Positions 16,699 to 25,610 of a stretch of 64,000 nucleotides of DNA are shown in pieces. The notes beneath the pieces are model-generated. The model had not been told where the DNA came from. It did not search any database and saw only the letters and a program-made list of their open reading frames with translations. Made by a program: the position numbers and the translations under genes. Location: positions 1,364,001 through 1,428,000 of the forward strand of contig NZ_CP039543.1 of NCBI RefSeq assembly GCF_013085545.1. The letters run 5' to 3'. This DNA is from Oceanidesulfovibrio marinus. Its GTDB lineage: Bacteria; Desulfobacterota; Desulfovibrionia; Desulfovibrionales; Desulfovibrionaceae. Position 1 is the stretch's first letter; each line of letters opens with the position of its first letter.

Positions 16699-17958
16699 TC
16701 AATAGAACGCCTTCATGGCGTCGAGGTTCTTCACGAACTTCAGCGAGATGCGCAGCTGGTTGTCGTTCTCCAGGAGCTTGCGCGCCTCTTCGCTGTGCTT
16801 GCTGTCCTTCTTCTTGGAGTTGCCGTTTTCCAGGTGCCGGCTGAGGTCGCTCTCGTGCAGAGTGACCAAGCTGTCCCACTCGTTCTCGGCGCTCATGGGG
16901 ATGAGCAGGTCCGGCTTGATGCCCTGGGCCTGGATGGAGCGGCCGTTGGGCGTGTAGTACAGCGCAGTGGTCAGCTTCATGCCGCCGCCGTCGGACAAGG
17001 GAATGATGGTCTGCACCGAGCCTTTGCCGAAGGTGGGCTCGCCGATGAGCAGCGCGCGCTCATGATCCTGCAGAGCACCGGCCACGATCTCGGACGCAGA
17101 GGCCGACCCGGCGTTGATCAGCACCACGATGTTGGTGTCCAGATCCGTGGACTGGTCGTGGGCCATGAAATCCTTGCGGGAAGCCTCGCTGCGGCCCTGG
17201 ATGTAGACGATCTTGCCGTCGCGCAGGAAGGCGTCGGCAACGTCCACGGCTTGGTCCAGCAGCCCGCCGGGGTTGTCGCGCAGGTCCAGGATGATGCCTT
17301 CCAGCGGCCCCTTCTTCTTGGCCGCGGCAATGGCGTCCTGCATCTCGCTGGAGGTGTGCTCGTTGAACTTGGTGAGGCGCAGGTACAGGTAGCCGGGCTC
17401 CAGCTCCATGGACTTCACGCTGTCGATGGCGATGGTGTCGCGCGTAATCACGACGCGCTCGGGCGTCTTGATGTTCTTGTGCAGGATGGTCAGGGTGACG
17501 TCGCTTCCCCGGGGGCCGCGGATCATCTTCACGGCGTCCATCAGGGAGATGTCCTGCGTGGAGGTGTTGTCGATCTCCAGGATAATGTCGCCACTCTTGA
17601 GACCGGCGCGGTAGGCCGGGGAGTCCTCGATGGGCGAGACCACCACGAGACGTCCGTTCTTCATGCTGATCTCGATGCCGATGCCCGAAAATTCACCGGT
17701 GGTGTGCACCTGCATTTCGGAGAACTCTTCCTTGTCCATGTAGGCGGAGTGCGGATCGAGCTCTTGCAGCATGCCGCGGACGGCGCCGTCCACCAGCTCT
17801 TTGCGGTCAACCTCGCGGACATAGTAGGTTTCCACCATATCCATGACCTGGCTGAACCGCTTGAGCGGATCGTACCGGTTGCCCTCATCCTGGGCCGCGG
17901 CCGGAACCGCCATACACAGAACGAAAAGTAAAGTGACGATGATAAAATGCCGTCGCAT
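16699..17958 (-). CDS. ctpA: S41 family C-terminal processing peptidase
   Basis: 419 residues from ATG 17958, where GGAGG lies eight bases upstream and the product begins with a signal peptide (M-R-R-H-F-I-I-V ... A-A-A); a longer frame to 18039 is not needed. A periplasmic or membrane-anchored serine protease: PDZ domain at about 85-170 (G-I-G-I-E-I at its edge), then the catalytic domain with Ser in N-A-G-S-A-S-A-S-E-I and the Lys general base in T-F-G-K-G-S-V-Q. Such proteases trim or degrade lipoproteins and cell-wall hydrolases. It lies between envC and yibQ in one operon. Confidence 0.95.
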   Translation of the reverse strand: MRRHFIIVTLLFVLCMAVPAAAQDEGNRYDPLKRFSQVMDMVETYYVREVDRKELVDGAVRGMLQELDPHSAYMDKEEFSEMQVHTTGEFSGIGIEISMKNGRLVVVSPIEDSPAYRAGLKSGDIILEIDNTSTQDISLMDAVKMIRGPRGSDVTLTILHKNIKTPERVVITRDTIAIDSVKSMELEPGYLYLRLTKFNEHTSSEMQDAIAAAKKKGPLEGIILDLRDNPGGLLDQAVDVADAFLRDGKIVYIQGRSEASRKDFMAHDQSTDLDTNIVVLINAGSASASEIVAGALQDHERALLIGEPTFGKGSVQTIIPLSDGGGMKLTTALYYTPNGRSIQAQGIKPDLLIPMSAENEWDSLVTLHESDLSRHLENGNSKKKDSKHSEEARKLLENDNQLRISLKFVKNLDAMKAFY

Positions 17959-18051
17959 GGGAGAAGCCTCCGAATTACCCGAAGCTTGGATTCCGAGCAT
18001 GAGAATGTGCCGGTGACCCGTTTGGCGCGGGGCCGGCACCTGTGATGGTCA

Positions 18052-19350
18052 TCATTTTAAGGATGCAAGCCAAGCTTTTGGATTAATAGCTTTTTGGTGA
18101 AAACGCAATTCAAAATACAGGCCCGGCCCTTTCAGCTCCGGGAAATACCCCGCCGTACCGATCTCCTGACCTGCTTCGACCTCCTCGCCGAGATCAACCT
18201 TCGTCTCTGCGAGATACGCATACAAACTATAGTATTCTTCACCATGCACAAGAACAACCACTTTGCCGTACCCGCGCATGGTATCCGTATGAACAACCTT
18301 GCCGAAGGCCACCGCGCGGACCGGCTCGCCCTCGTGCACGGCCAGACCCACCCCACGATGCGGCGGGTTGGCGCTGGCCTTGAAGCCTATGCGCACGTTG
18401 CCTCGCTCCACAGGCCAGGGCATGCGGCCCTTCAGACCGCCCACGGCCTTCTTGGGCGGCACGGACGGCATGGGCATGAGCGTGAACTTTGCCCGCGCCT
18501 GCTCCACCTTGGCCGTCTTCTTTTCGGCCAGACGCTCGGCCTCGGCCTTCTTGCGCGCTTCTTCGGCCTTGCGCGCAATTTCGGCCTTGCGGGCCTCCTC
18601 GGCTTCCTTCTTTTGCCGTGCTTCCTCTGCCTTGCGCTCGGCCTCTCGCCGTAACTTGTACTCCATTTTCTGGATGGCGGCGAGAACCTGGTCCAGCTCC
18701 TCTTCCTTGGAGAGCTTTTCCTTGCGCACCTCGGCAATGCGGCGGTTGAAGTCAAGCTTGTGTTCCAGCAGCCTGTCCTTGTCCTGGTTGACGGCGGCCA
18801 GCTCTGCCCGGGCCTGGTCTGCGGCCTTTTTCTGCTCCTGCATGGTCGCTTCCAGCGCCGCGTTCTGCTCCCGGATGTCCTCCATCTTCACGCCCACCCG
18901 CTTATAGATCGCGGCGAGCCAGGTGAACTCGCGGTCTGCCTGGTCCCAGGACTCCATGGCCCGGCCGCGCTGCGTCTTATTGAGCACATGGATGGGCCAG
19001 AGCTTCCGCAGCAGCACGGTCAGCTCCTTGGCGGTCTCCTTGCGCCTGGCCTCCAGAGCGTCGCGCTTTTCGCCGATGGCCGCCTCCTCTTTCTCCAGGC
19101 CGGCCAGCTTCTTCTCCTGCCCTGCGATCTTCTTTTCCAGGGCGTCCATGTCGTCCTCTATGCCGGCGAGATCCTTGTGCAGCGTGCGCTCCTGCTCCGT
19201 GAGCCGCTTGACGTCGGCCTTGGTGGAGCTGGCCTGCTGCTTGAGATCCTTCTTGGCGAACACCACGGGCGCACCCACGGCCGGGACGACGATGCAGCAG
19301 ATAAGGAGCGCGAGGACGAGGCGGAGAGGGATCGAGCGCATAGGGACCAT
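18052..19350 (-). CDS. envC: EnvC-like amidase activator (degenerate LytM/M23 domain)
   Basis: 432 residues: signal peptide, a coiled coil over about residues 35-290 with Lys/Glu/Ala repeats, and a C-terminal LytM domain (about 320-430). EnvC-type proteins are exported and switch on the N-acetylmuramoyl-L-alanine amidases that split septal murein. The LytM domain has lost the zinc ligands: the H-x-G-x-D site reads H-R-G-V-G, and S-L-Y-A-H reads S-L-Y-A-Y, as expected for an activator rather than an enzyme. It starts 4 bases after the upstream gene ends and has no clear Shine-Dalgarno, so translation may be coupled. ATG 19341 is an alternative start. Confidence 0.9.
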   Translation of the reverse strand: MVPMRSIPLRLVLALLICCIVVPAVGAPVVFAKKDLKQQASSTKADVKRLTEQERTLHKDLAGIEDDMDALEKKIAGQEKKLAGLEKEEAAIGEKRDALEARRKETAKELTVLLRKLWPIHVLNKTQRGRAMESWDQADREFTWLAAIYKRVGVKMEDIREQNAALEATMQEQKKAADQARAELAAVNQDKDRLLEHKLDFNRRIAEVRKEKLSKEEELDQVLAAIQKMEYKLRREAERKAEEARQKKEAEEARKAEIARKAEEARKKAEAERLAEKKTAKVEQARAKFTLMPMPSVPPKKAVGGLKGRMPWPVERGNVRIGFKASANPPHRGVGLAVHEGEPVRAVAFGKVVHTDTMRGYGKVVVLVHGEEYYSLYAYLAETKVDLGEEVEAGQEIGTAGYFPELKGPGLYFELRFHQKAINPKAWLASLK

Positions 19351-19353
19351 CGT

Positions 19354-20025
19354 TCAGGGAAGGAACGGCTCCAGGGGGCAGCCCTCGCCGCAGCGGGGCG
19401 CTTTTTTCTTGCACCAGCCATTGCCCACGTGCACGAGCTGGGCATGGAACTCGTTGTACAGCTCCGGATCGGGTGCGAGGCGATCCATAAAATATTCGCG
19501 CAGTTCGTCGTACGAGACGTCCTCGGGCAACAGGCCATGGCGATTGGCTATCCGCGCGGTATAGGCGTCCACCACAAAGGTGGGCATGCCCGCGGCGTAG
19601 CAGAGGATGGAGTCCGCCGTTTCCGGCCCCACGCCGCGCACGGTCAGCAATTTTTCCCGCGCCTCGTCCAGCCCCATGTCGGCCAGGGCCAGAACGTCCA
19701 TGTCGCACTCCTCGGCGATGAAGGCCACGAGGTTCTTGAGGCGGCCCGCCTTGAGGCGGAAGTACCCGGCCGGACGAATCAGCTCGGCCAGGCGCTCGGC
19801 ATCCATGGCGTGCAAGGCTGCTGCGTCCAGGGCCTCGGCGTCCTTGAGGTTGTCGATGGCGCGCTTGACGTTGGTCCAGTTCGTGTTCTGGGTCAGGATG
19901 GCGCCCACCGCCACTTCGAAGGGGGTATCGGCCGGCCACCAGCGCATGGGGCCGAGGGCGTCGGCCATGGCGTCGTGCCAGGCTGCGAGACCGTCGGAGG
20001 AATGTGTGCGTGTCCGTGTCACCAT
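19354..20025 (-). CDS. Endonuclease III-like HhH-GPD DNA glycosylase
   Basis: 223 residues from ATG 20025 (20040 is possible). A base-excision-repair glycosylase fold: helix-hairpin-helix T-V-R-G-V-G-P-E-T-A-D and the conserved Asp in V-V-D-A-Y-T. The Lys that makes endonuclease III a lyase is replaced (G-P-E instead of G-R-K), as in the MagIII-like subfamily of monofunctional glycosylases acting on alkylated bases. The C-terminus has only three Cys (W-C-K-K-K-A-P-R-C-G-E-G-C), not the four of a full [4Fe-4S] loop. It is the first gene before envC and almost touches it, so they may be co-transcribed. Confidence 0.85.
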   Translation of the reverse strand: MVTRTRTHSSDGLAAWHDAMADALGPMRWWPADTPFEVAVGAILTQNTNWTNVKRAIDNLKDAEALDAAALHAMDAERLAELIRPAGYFRLKAGRLKNLVAFIAEECDMDVLALADMGLDEAREKLLTVRGVGPETADSILCYAAGMPTFVVDAYTARIANRHGLLPEDVSYDELREYFMDRLAPDPELYNEFHAQLVHVGNGWCKKKAPRCGEGCPLEPFLP

Positions 20026-20151
20026 GGATTCCCGGGACATCCGCGAAGCTGTGGCCAAAGCCGCCGCAGACGTTGAGGAATCAAATAACCCGTCACCGGC
20101 ACGCTGGCAACCGGCGGCCGGGATAATAAATGAATCGTAAGAGGAACGACG

Positions 20152-21171
20152 TTATTCGGGCAGCTGCCAGTACAGCGCCACCCACTCCCCGCTCACCTGC
20201 TCGTTGCACGGGCCGAGCAGCGGTTCGTAGGCTGCGCGGACCTGCTCGGCCTGGGTGGTGAGCAGACCCGAGAGGATGAGCGCGCCGCCCGGGGCCACGC
20301 GCGCGGCGATGCGGTCGGCCAGGGCCACCAGCGGTCCGGCCAGGATGTTGGCGAATACCATGTCGAAGCGCTCCTCGCCCACCAGCTCGGACACGGCGTC
20401 GCGCGCCACGAAGGTCTCTGCCGTGTGCGCGAACCCGGCCGCGTTCTCCGGCCGCTCCTCAAAGGCCCACTCCCCGGAGGGATCGGCCGTGCGCAAGGCC
20501 GAGAGCGAGCCCTCGGCGAGCTGGAACACGTCGGCCACCTCATTCAGCGCGGCGTTCTCGTTCGCGTTCTCGATGGCCAGGGGGTCGATGTCCACGCCCA
20601 CGCCGGTAAGGCCCAGCTTGGCCGCGCCGATGCCCAGGATGCCGGAGCCCGTGCCCACGTCCAGAAAGCGCTGCCCCCTTGTCACGGCGCCCTGCCGGTG
20701 CAGATTGGAGAGCACCTCCAGACAGAGAGCGGTTGTGGGATGGTGTCCGGTGCCGAAAGCCGTCTTGGGCTCGATGATGATCGGGATGCGGCCGACCACC
20801 CTGCCCTGCTCGGCTTCCTCGGCCATCCACGGGGCCACAATGATGAAGTCCTCGCCGCAGGTGACTGCGTTGAAGTACTCACGCCAGGCCAGGGCCCAGT
20901 CGCGGCGCGGCACAGCCTCCACAGCCACGGACACGTTGGTCCAAAGCGCGCGGAGGTGGTTGGCCACGCGGTTGGCGTGCTCCTCTTTCTCGAAGTGGAG
21001 CCGGAAACGCTTGAAGCCGTCGGCCAGGTCGGTCTCTTCCCAGCCGAATGGTGCCTCGTCAAAGAGCTCGGCCGTAACGAGGTCGTCCATGTCCATGGGC
21101 GCGACGATGTCGACGCGCTGGATGTACTGCTGATCCGAAGCTGTCATGGGAGCTGTCATGGGGGGGTGCAT
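20152..21171 (-). CDS. prmA: Ribosomal protein L11 methyltransferase
   Basis: 339 residues, longer than the usual 290-300. It methylates L11 with S-adenosylmethionine. Seen: A-F-G-T-G-H-H-P-T-T, the SAM-binding L-D-V-G-T-G-S-G-I-L-G-I, V-D-I-D-P-L-A, and A-N-I-L-A-G-P-L (motif IV). The extra length is an insert of some 35-40 residues between L-S-A-L-R and E-R-F-D, in the loop before motif IV, rich in Glu and Ala. The N-terminal start is uncertain (ATG codons at 21171, 21159 and 21147, none with a good Shine-Dalgarno). Confidence 0.9.
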   Translation of the reverse strand: MHPPMTAPMTASDQQYIQRVDIVAPMDMDDLVTAELFDEAPFGWEETDLADGFKRFRLHFEKEEHANRVANHLRALWTNVSVAVEAVPRRDWALAWREYFNAVTCGEDFIIVAPWMAEEAEQGRVVGRIPIIIEPKTAFGTGHHPTTALCLEVLSNLHRQGAVTRGQRFLDVGTGSGILGIGAAKLGLTGVGVDIDPLAIENANENAALNEVADVFQLAEGSLSALRTADPSGEWAFEERPENAAGFAHTAETFVARDAVSELVGEERFDMVFANILAGPLVALADRIAARVAPGGALILSGLLTTQAEQVRAAYEPLLGPCNEQVSGEWVALYWQLPE

Positions 21172-21339
21172 CCTACAGGCCTGATGCCTGTGTAACCAGA
21201 AGTGGGCTCAAAAATAGAGATTTTGTTCTGTGGCAAGGAAGGCGAGTTCCGCGTGGAGGGAGCATATAGCTGAATATTCGACCTTCGGGCGGGCGAGCCT
21301 GACGCCGCCACAGGGCTAAAGATCATTTTTGACAGACTG

Positions 21340-22035
21340 CTAGCGGCCGCGCGCCTGATACCGGGAGAGCTGCTTCTCCAGCCGCCGGCTGGCCGATGTG
21401 AGGGCGTAGCAGATAACGAAGTACATGACCGCGATGGTGGCGAATATTTCCGTGGGCGCGATCAGGGTGCGGTTGTTGATCTGCGTGGCGGCGCGGGTGA
21501 GCTCGAGCACGCCGATGATGTAGGCCAGGGAGGTGTCCTTGGTCAGGCTGACGAACTGGTTGACGAAGGACGGGATCATATTGCGCAACGCCTGTGGCAG
21601 GATGACGTAGCGCATGGCCTGGAGATGCGTCAGGCCAGAGCCGCGGGCGGCCTCGGTCTGTCCTTTGGGCAGGGCCGTCACGCCGGCGCGCACGATCTCG
21701 GCGATGTAGGCCGAGGTGAAGATGATGAAAGCGACGAGCGCGGACCAGAACTCCGGCAGGCTACGGCCCAGAACGACCGGCGCCAGGAAGTAGAACCAGA
21801 AGATCATCATCAGGATCGGTATGCCGCGGATGATCTCGATGTAGACCATGGCCGCCCAGCGCGCCAATCTGTTGCGGGAGATGCGCAGCAGGCCGACGAC
21901 GAGGCCCAGCCAGAACGCACCGAAGATGCCGCCGATGGCGAGAACGATGGAGAGTGCGAGACCACCCAGAGGCCCCTGGGGGAACGGGCCCCAGAGGAGG
22001 TAGTCGAAGTTGTTCACGACAACATCCCAACGCAT
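21340..22035 (-). CDS. Polar amino-acid ABC transporter permease (second)
   Basis: 231 residues, five or so membrane helices. The inner-membrane half of an importer of the glutamate/aspartate/glutamine type (GltK/GlnP-like). The cytoplasmic EAA loop E-A-A-R-G-S-G-L-T-H-L-Q-A-M-R contacts the ATPase. It lies 24 bases after the first permease and closes the operon. Confidence 0.9.
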   Translation of the reverse strand: MRWDVVVNNFDYLLWGPFPQGPLGGLALSIVLAIGGIFGAFWLGLVVGLLRISRNRLARWAAMVYIEIIRGIPILMMIFWFYFLAPVVLGRSLPEFWSALVAFIIFTSAYIAEIVRAGVTALPKGQTEAARGSGLTHLQAMRYVILPQALRNMIPSFVNQFVSLTKDTSLAYIIGVLELTRAATQINNRTLIAPTEIFATIAVMYFVICYALTSASRRLEKQLSRYQARGR

Positions 22036-22059
22036 GATGTATCTGCTCTCCCTACCCTC

Positions 22060-22761
22060 TTACCAACTGTACTGCTTGAGGAAATATTTATTGTACTGGT
22101 TCACCGCAAAGCTCACGATCAGGGAAATGAACAGGTAGATGAGCGTGGCCACGGTAAACGCCTCGAAGCCGTGGAACGTATAGGACTCGATCTGCCGCGC
22201 CATGTAGGTGAGCTCCATGACGCCGATGGTCATGCAGAGCGACGAGTTCTTGATGAGGTTCAGGAACTGCGAGATGAGCGGCGGTATGATGATCCGGAAC
22301 GCCTGCGGCAGAATGACGTAGCGCATGGCCTGGATGAACGAAAGGCCTGTTGCGCGGGAGCTCTCCAGCTGCGTCTTGGGGATGGAGAAGATGCCGGAGC
22401 GGATCTCCTCGGCGATAAAGGCCGAGGTGTAGACCGTGAGCGCGATGACGCCGGCGGCGAACTCGAAGTTCTGCTTGTACAGCCATTGGTTCACGGCCTT
22501 GGGCAGCACGGCGTCCGACCCGAAGTACCAGAAGAAAATCTGAACGAGCAGCGGCGTGTTCCGGAAAAACTCGGTAAAGGCGATGCTGAACCATTCCAGC
22601 GGCTTGATCTGGGACAGGCGGAAGACCGCGATGATCGTCCCCAGCAGCATGGAGAAAACGATGGAGATTGCGGATATCTGCAGGGTGGTGATCACACCCT
22701 GGACAATCCACTGCCCATACTCGCCGGAAAGGACGAGGCCCCAGTTAAAATCGTAATTCAT
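22060..22761 (-). CDS. Polar amino-acid ABC transporter permease (first)
   Basis: 233 residues, membrane helices throughout. GltJ-like partner of the next permease; the EAA loop reads E-S-S-R-A-T-G-L-S-F-I-Q-A-M-R. The two permeases share V-I-L-P-Q-A and are diverged duplicates forming a heterodimeric channel. A stable hairpin separates it from the binding-protein gene upstream. Confidence 0.92.
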   Translation of the reverse strand: MNYDFNWGLVLSGEYGQWIVQGVITTLQISAISIVFSMLLGTIIAVFRLSQIKPLEWFSIAFTEFFRNTPLLVQIFFWYFGSDAVLPKAVNQWLYKQNFEFAAGVIALTVYTSAFIAEEIRSGIFSIPKTQLESSRATGLSFIQAMRYVILPQAFRIIIPPLISQFLNLIKNSSLCMTIGVMELTYMARQIESYTFHGFEAFTVATLIYLFISLIVSFAVNQYNKYFLKQYSW

Positions 22762-22782
22762 GGTCTCTCGGCTTAGAAGGAA

Positions 22783-22804
22783 GGGGGCGCCCGAAAGCGC
22801 CCCC
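22783..22804 (-). terminator. Intercistronic hairpin between binding protein and permease genes
   Basis: GGGGGCGC (22783-22790) pairs with GCGCCCCC (22797-22804), loop of six. On the minus strand it is followed by a C/T-rich but not pure T stretch. Such hairpins commonly hold down permease expression relative to the binding protein, by partial termination or by protecting the upstream mRNA. Confidence 0.65.
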
Positions 22805-22828
22805 CGGAATCACATTGGTGCTACAGAC

Positions 22829-23647
22829 TTACGGCCACAGCTCCATCTTCCAGTCGAGCGGCAGGTAGTACTTGCTGTCCTTGCCGAACCACTTGTTGTA
22901 GATCTTCTCGTAGTCGCCGCTCTTCCACATCTTGTTGAGGGCGAGGTTCACTTCGTCGCGGAAGTTGGACTCGTTCTCGGGCAGGCCGATGCCGTAGGGC
23001 TCGGCGGAGATGAAGTCGCCGGCGATGACCCAGTTGTCGGGGTTCTCGTCGGAGTTCTTGAGGCCGAGCAGAATGGTGGAGTCGGTGGTCACGGCCGCGA
23101 CCTTGCCCTGCTTGAGGGCCAGGAAGGCCTGCGGGTAGCCTTCAAAGGAGATCACGGTGCAGTCGGGCTGGGCGTCCTTGATGTTCTTCTCGGAGGTGGA
23201 GCCCTTGGCGGTGCCGACCTTCTTGCCGGCGAGATCGGCCACGGACTTGACGTCGCCGTCCTTGGCCACGAGGATCTTCTGGCCATCCATGAAGTAGGTG
23301 ATGGAGAAGTCGATGACGTCGTCACGCTCGAACTTGTGGGTCATGGTCGCAATGGCCAAGTCGATAGAGCCCTGGGAGACCATGGGGATGCGAGTGGCGG
23401 AGGTGACGGGCTTGAGCTCGGGCTTCACGCCGATGTCCTTGGCGATGTAGTCGCACATGTCCACATCGAAGCCGACGATCTGATTGGTCTTCTCGTCCAC
23501 GAAACCAAAGGGGACGACAGCGTCCTTGACGCCGCAGATGAGCGTGCCGCGCTCCTTGATCTCCTCGAGCCTGTCGGCGGAGGCCACAGCCGCGAGACCG
23601 ATAACAAAGCTCACGACGACCATCATGCAGATAAGACGTTTCAACAT
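22829..23647 (-). CDS. Periplasmic amino-acid binding protein (SBP family 3)
   Basis: 272 residues from ATG 23647 (GGGAGG seven bases upstream). Signal peptide (M-L-K-R-L-I ... A-S-A), then the family-3 start R-L-E-E-I-K-E-R-G-T-L-I-C-G-V. It delivers a polar amino acid to the two permeases. G-F-D-V-D-M-C and the A-T-M-T region with E-R-D-D-V-I-D-F are typical of glutamate/aspartate/glutamine binders. The substrate is inferred from family only. Confidence 0.93.
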   Translation of the reverse strand: MLKRLICMMVVVSFVIGLAAVASADRLEEIKERGTLICGVKDAVVPFGFVDEKTNQIVGFDVDMCDYIAKDIGVKPELKPVTSATRIPMVSQGSIDLAIATMTHKFERDDVIDFSITYFMDGQKILVAKDGDVKSVADLAGKKVGTAKGSTSEKNIKDAQPDCTVISFEGYPQAFLALKQGKVAAVTTDSTILLGLKNSDENPDNWVIAGDFISAEPYGIGLPENESNFRDEVNLALNKMWKSGDYEKIYNKWFGKDSKYYLPLDWKMELWP

Positions 23648-23708
23648 TCCAATACCTCCCTGGTTTAGTAGGACACATCCAGTCGTGGACGCACAGATGC
23701 GCCCGTGA

Positions 23709-24437
23709 CTACAATATTTCTTTAAGGAATGCCTTGGTACGCTCGTGCCTGGGATTGGAGAAGAACTCGTTGGGCGGGCCCTGCTCCACAATCTGGCCGC
23801 CGTCCATGAAGATGACCTTGTCGGCGACCTCGCGCGCGAAGCCCATCTCGTGGGTCACGCAGAGCATGGTCATGCCGTCACGGGCCAGGTCCTTCATGAC
23901 GTTGAGCACCTCGTTGATCATCTCCGGGTCCAGGGCCGATGTGGGCTCGTCAAAAAGCATGACCTTGGGCCGCATGGCCAGGGCGCGGGCAATGGCCACG
24001 CGCTGCTGCTGGCCGCCGGAGAGCTCGGCCGGGTATTTATTGGCCTGCTCCACAATACCCACGCGCTCCAGAAGCTCCATGGCCTGGGTCACGGCGGACT
24101 TTCTGTCGCGGCCGCGCACCTTGACGGGTGCCAGCGTTATATTCTTGAGGACCGTGAGATGCGGATAGAGGTTGAACTGCTGGAAAACGATGCCGATTTC
24201 GGCGCGCAGCTCGTTGATGTTGAAGTCTTTGGAATGGATATCCTTTTCTTCCAGAAGGATATGGCCCTTCTGGAACTCCTCGAGTCGATTTATGCACCGG
24301 ATGAATGTGGACTTTCCGGAGCCGGACGGGCCACAGATGACGAGCACTTCGCCGCGCTCCACGGATTGTGAAATCCCCTGAAGCACGTGAAAGTCCCCGA
24401 ACCATTTATGCACGTCTTGGCAGTCGATCATGGCCAT
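23709..24437 (-). CDS. Polar amino-acid ABC transporter ATPase (GlnQ/GltL type)
   Basis: 242 residues from ATG 24437. The in-frame ATG at 24449 directly abuts the AGGAGG, which is too close for use, so the internal ATG (12 bases away) is preferred. Walker [11 protein letters not shown]-loop F-Q-Q-F-N-L-Y, signature L-S-G-G-Q-Q-Q-R and Walker [13 protein letters not shown] are all present. First gene of the ATPase-binding protein-permease-permease operon. Confidence 0.95.
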   Translation of the reverse strand: MAMIDCQDVHKWFGDFHVLQGISQSVERGEVLVICGPSGSGKSTFIRCINRLEEFQKGHILLEEKDIHSKDFNINELRAEIGIVFQQFNLYPHLTVLKNITLAPVKVRGRDRKSAVTQAMELLERVGIVEQANKYPAELSGGQQQRVAIARALAMRPKVMLFDEPTSALDPEMINEVLNVMKDLARDGMTMLCVTHEMGFAREVADKVIFMDGGQIVEQGPPNEFFSNPRHERTKAFLKEIL

Positions 24438-24449
24438 GACGGACGGCAT

Positions 24450-24747
24450 CCTCCTGAGAAAACCCGGCCGCGGTGAGGCCCGCGAAAGACGTCCAGTCCG
24501 GGTGGCGTCGATTCAAAATAATATGCAGCGCCACATCAGGGCTGCGCCCCATTTACAAGGATAGACCCCTCTAGTCTCTCAAGCGGCACCCTGTCAAGGT
24601 TGGACTTTTTTACAAAATTGGGAAGACAGATTGACGATAGGAATAACACCCGTTGCGAGGGCTTGTTGCGGCGTCCGCCAGCCTGTTCCGCCGTTGCTGC
24701 GTACAGTGTGCGAGTGGAAAACCGTACGGGGAGCACACCGCGCCGGC
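24450..24747 (-). promoter_or_regulatory. Leader and promoter region of the amino-acid ABC operon
   Basis: No gene is supported. On the minus strand a perfect -35 TTGACA (24597-24592) is followed after 17 bases by CTAGAG (24574-24569), a weak -10. Initiation there would give a leader of about 120 bases ending in AGGAGG. Confidence 0.4.
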
Positions 24748-25029
24748 TCAGACGATGCCGTCCAGCAGCGAGCCGCAGTGGGAGTATGGGCTTACGTAGC
24801 ACCGGGAGGGGGAGAGCTGGAAATCCGTACCGCTGTCCGCACCGATGTAGGCGGAGTTGTTCAGATCCTCCACCGGCACCATGGCGACCCAGACGTATTG
24901 GGCGTCCAGGACTTCAGCATTGCCGTGCACGGCGCCGCCGAACAGCTTTTTCCGCCGCGATCTGGGTGCGGCCCTGCGGCCGCCGACGTCGACATGCCCG
25001 CCGGATCTGGAGGATGCGCTACCGCTCAT
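24748..25029 (-). CDS. Small hypothetical protein
   Basis: 93 residues from ATG 25029 (GGAG eight bases upstream) to TGA 24748. I do not recognise it. The first 30 residues are Ser/Gly/Arg-rich and basic (P-R-S-R-R-K-K). The rest is protein-like, with V-L-D-A-Q-Y-V-W-V-A-M-V-P and a C-terminal Tyr/Ser/Cys-rich tail. No signal peptide or membrane helix. It lies between the ABC operon and a small secreted-protein gene, all on the same strand. The much longer open frame in which it is embedded (to 25545) is not otherwise coding. Confidence 0.5.
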   Translation of the reverse strand: MSGSASSRSGGHVDVGGRRAAPRSRRKKLFGGAVHGNAEVLDAQYVWVAMVPVEDLNNSAYIGADSGTDFQLSPSRCYVSPYSHCGSLLDGIV

Positions 25030-25124
25030 GCCGGGGCTCCGGCGGCGGAAAACCCGGCCGCCGCTGCGGTTGACGGATGAATCACGGGGGCTTGGCGTCA
25101 GCCGCGCCCCTCCCCTGGCGCAAT

Positions 25125-25154
25125 AAAAAAGGCCGACCCGTACAGGGATCAGCC
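25125..25154 (-). terminator. Terminator after the small periplasmic protein gene
   Basis: On the minus strand GGCTGATCCC pairs with GGGTCGGCC (one G-U pair, one bulge; 25154-25145 with 25139-25131) and six T follow (25130-25125). The stem overlaps the stop codon at 25151-25149. Confidence 0.75.
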
Positions 25155-25508
25155 CGCCTCCATAAGGCCCGGTGAGAGGGAGTAGATCTGGTCGATGACG
25201 AGCAGATCTTCGAAGACCATGAGCACGTGCGCCTTCACCGTGACCGGCTCGTTCCTCTGCATGGCGCCGAGAAACTGGTCGCGCACCGCAGCAATGGTCT
25301 CCTCGTTGCGGATGTAATAGGTTTCGGAACCCCCTTGGATGGCATAAGGGAACTCGTACTCGCCGTGGACCTTTTCGGTCACCGTGAACGGCACGCCGTC
25401 CAACGTGAGATCGAACTCGCCCAGCGGCGCCAGTGCATGCGCCACCACCGCGCCGAACAGCAACGCGATGGTGGCGGCTACGATGCAATGAAAACGAACG
25501 AAACGCAT
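25149..25508 (-). CDS. Small exported protein of unknown function
   Basis: 119 residues from ATG 25508 (AGGAGG six bases upstream). A signal peptide (M-R-F-V-R-F-H ... A-H-A) precedes a mature part of about 95 residues with alternating beta-strand pattern (E-F-D-L-T-L-D-G-V-P-F-T-V-T-E) and no Cys. No family recognised. It has its own terminator and so appears monocistronic. Confidence 0.65.
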   Translation of the reverse strand: MRFVRFHCIVAATIALLFGAVVAHALAPLGEFDLTLDGVPFTVTEKVHGEYEFPYAIQGGSETYYIRNEETIAAVRDQFLGAMQRNEPVTVKAHVLMVFEDLLVIDQIYSLSPGLMEAG

Positions 25509-25610
25509 GACCGCCTCCTGGATGTAAGGGTTGCATTTTATGCATGCCACACCCATGCGGCCGAATAAACAGGGATATCCCGGTAGGACTTCTCCCCTAC
25601 GCGCTCCCCG

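Noticed and set aside
24748-25545. 265-residue open frame on the minus strand
   Set aside because: Only its last 93 codons look coding. The first part is out of frame with the 119-residue exported protein, which has a Shine-Dalgarno, a signal peptide and a terminator.
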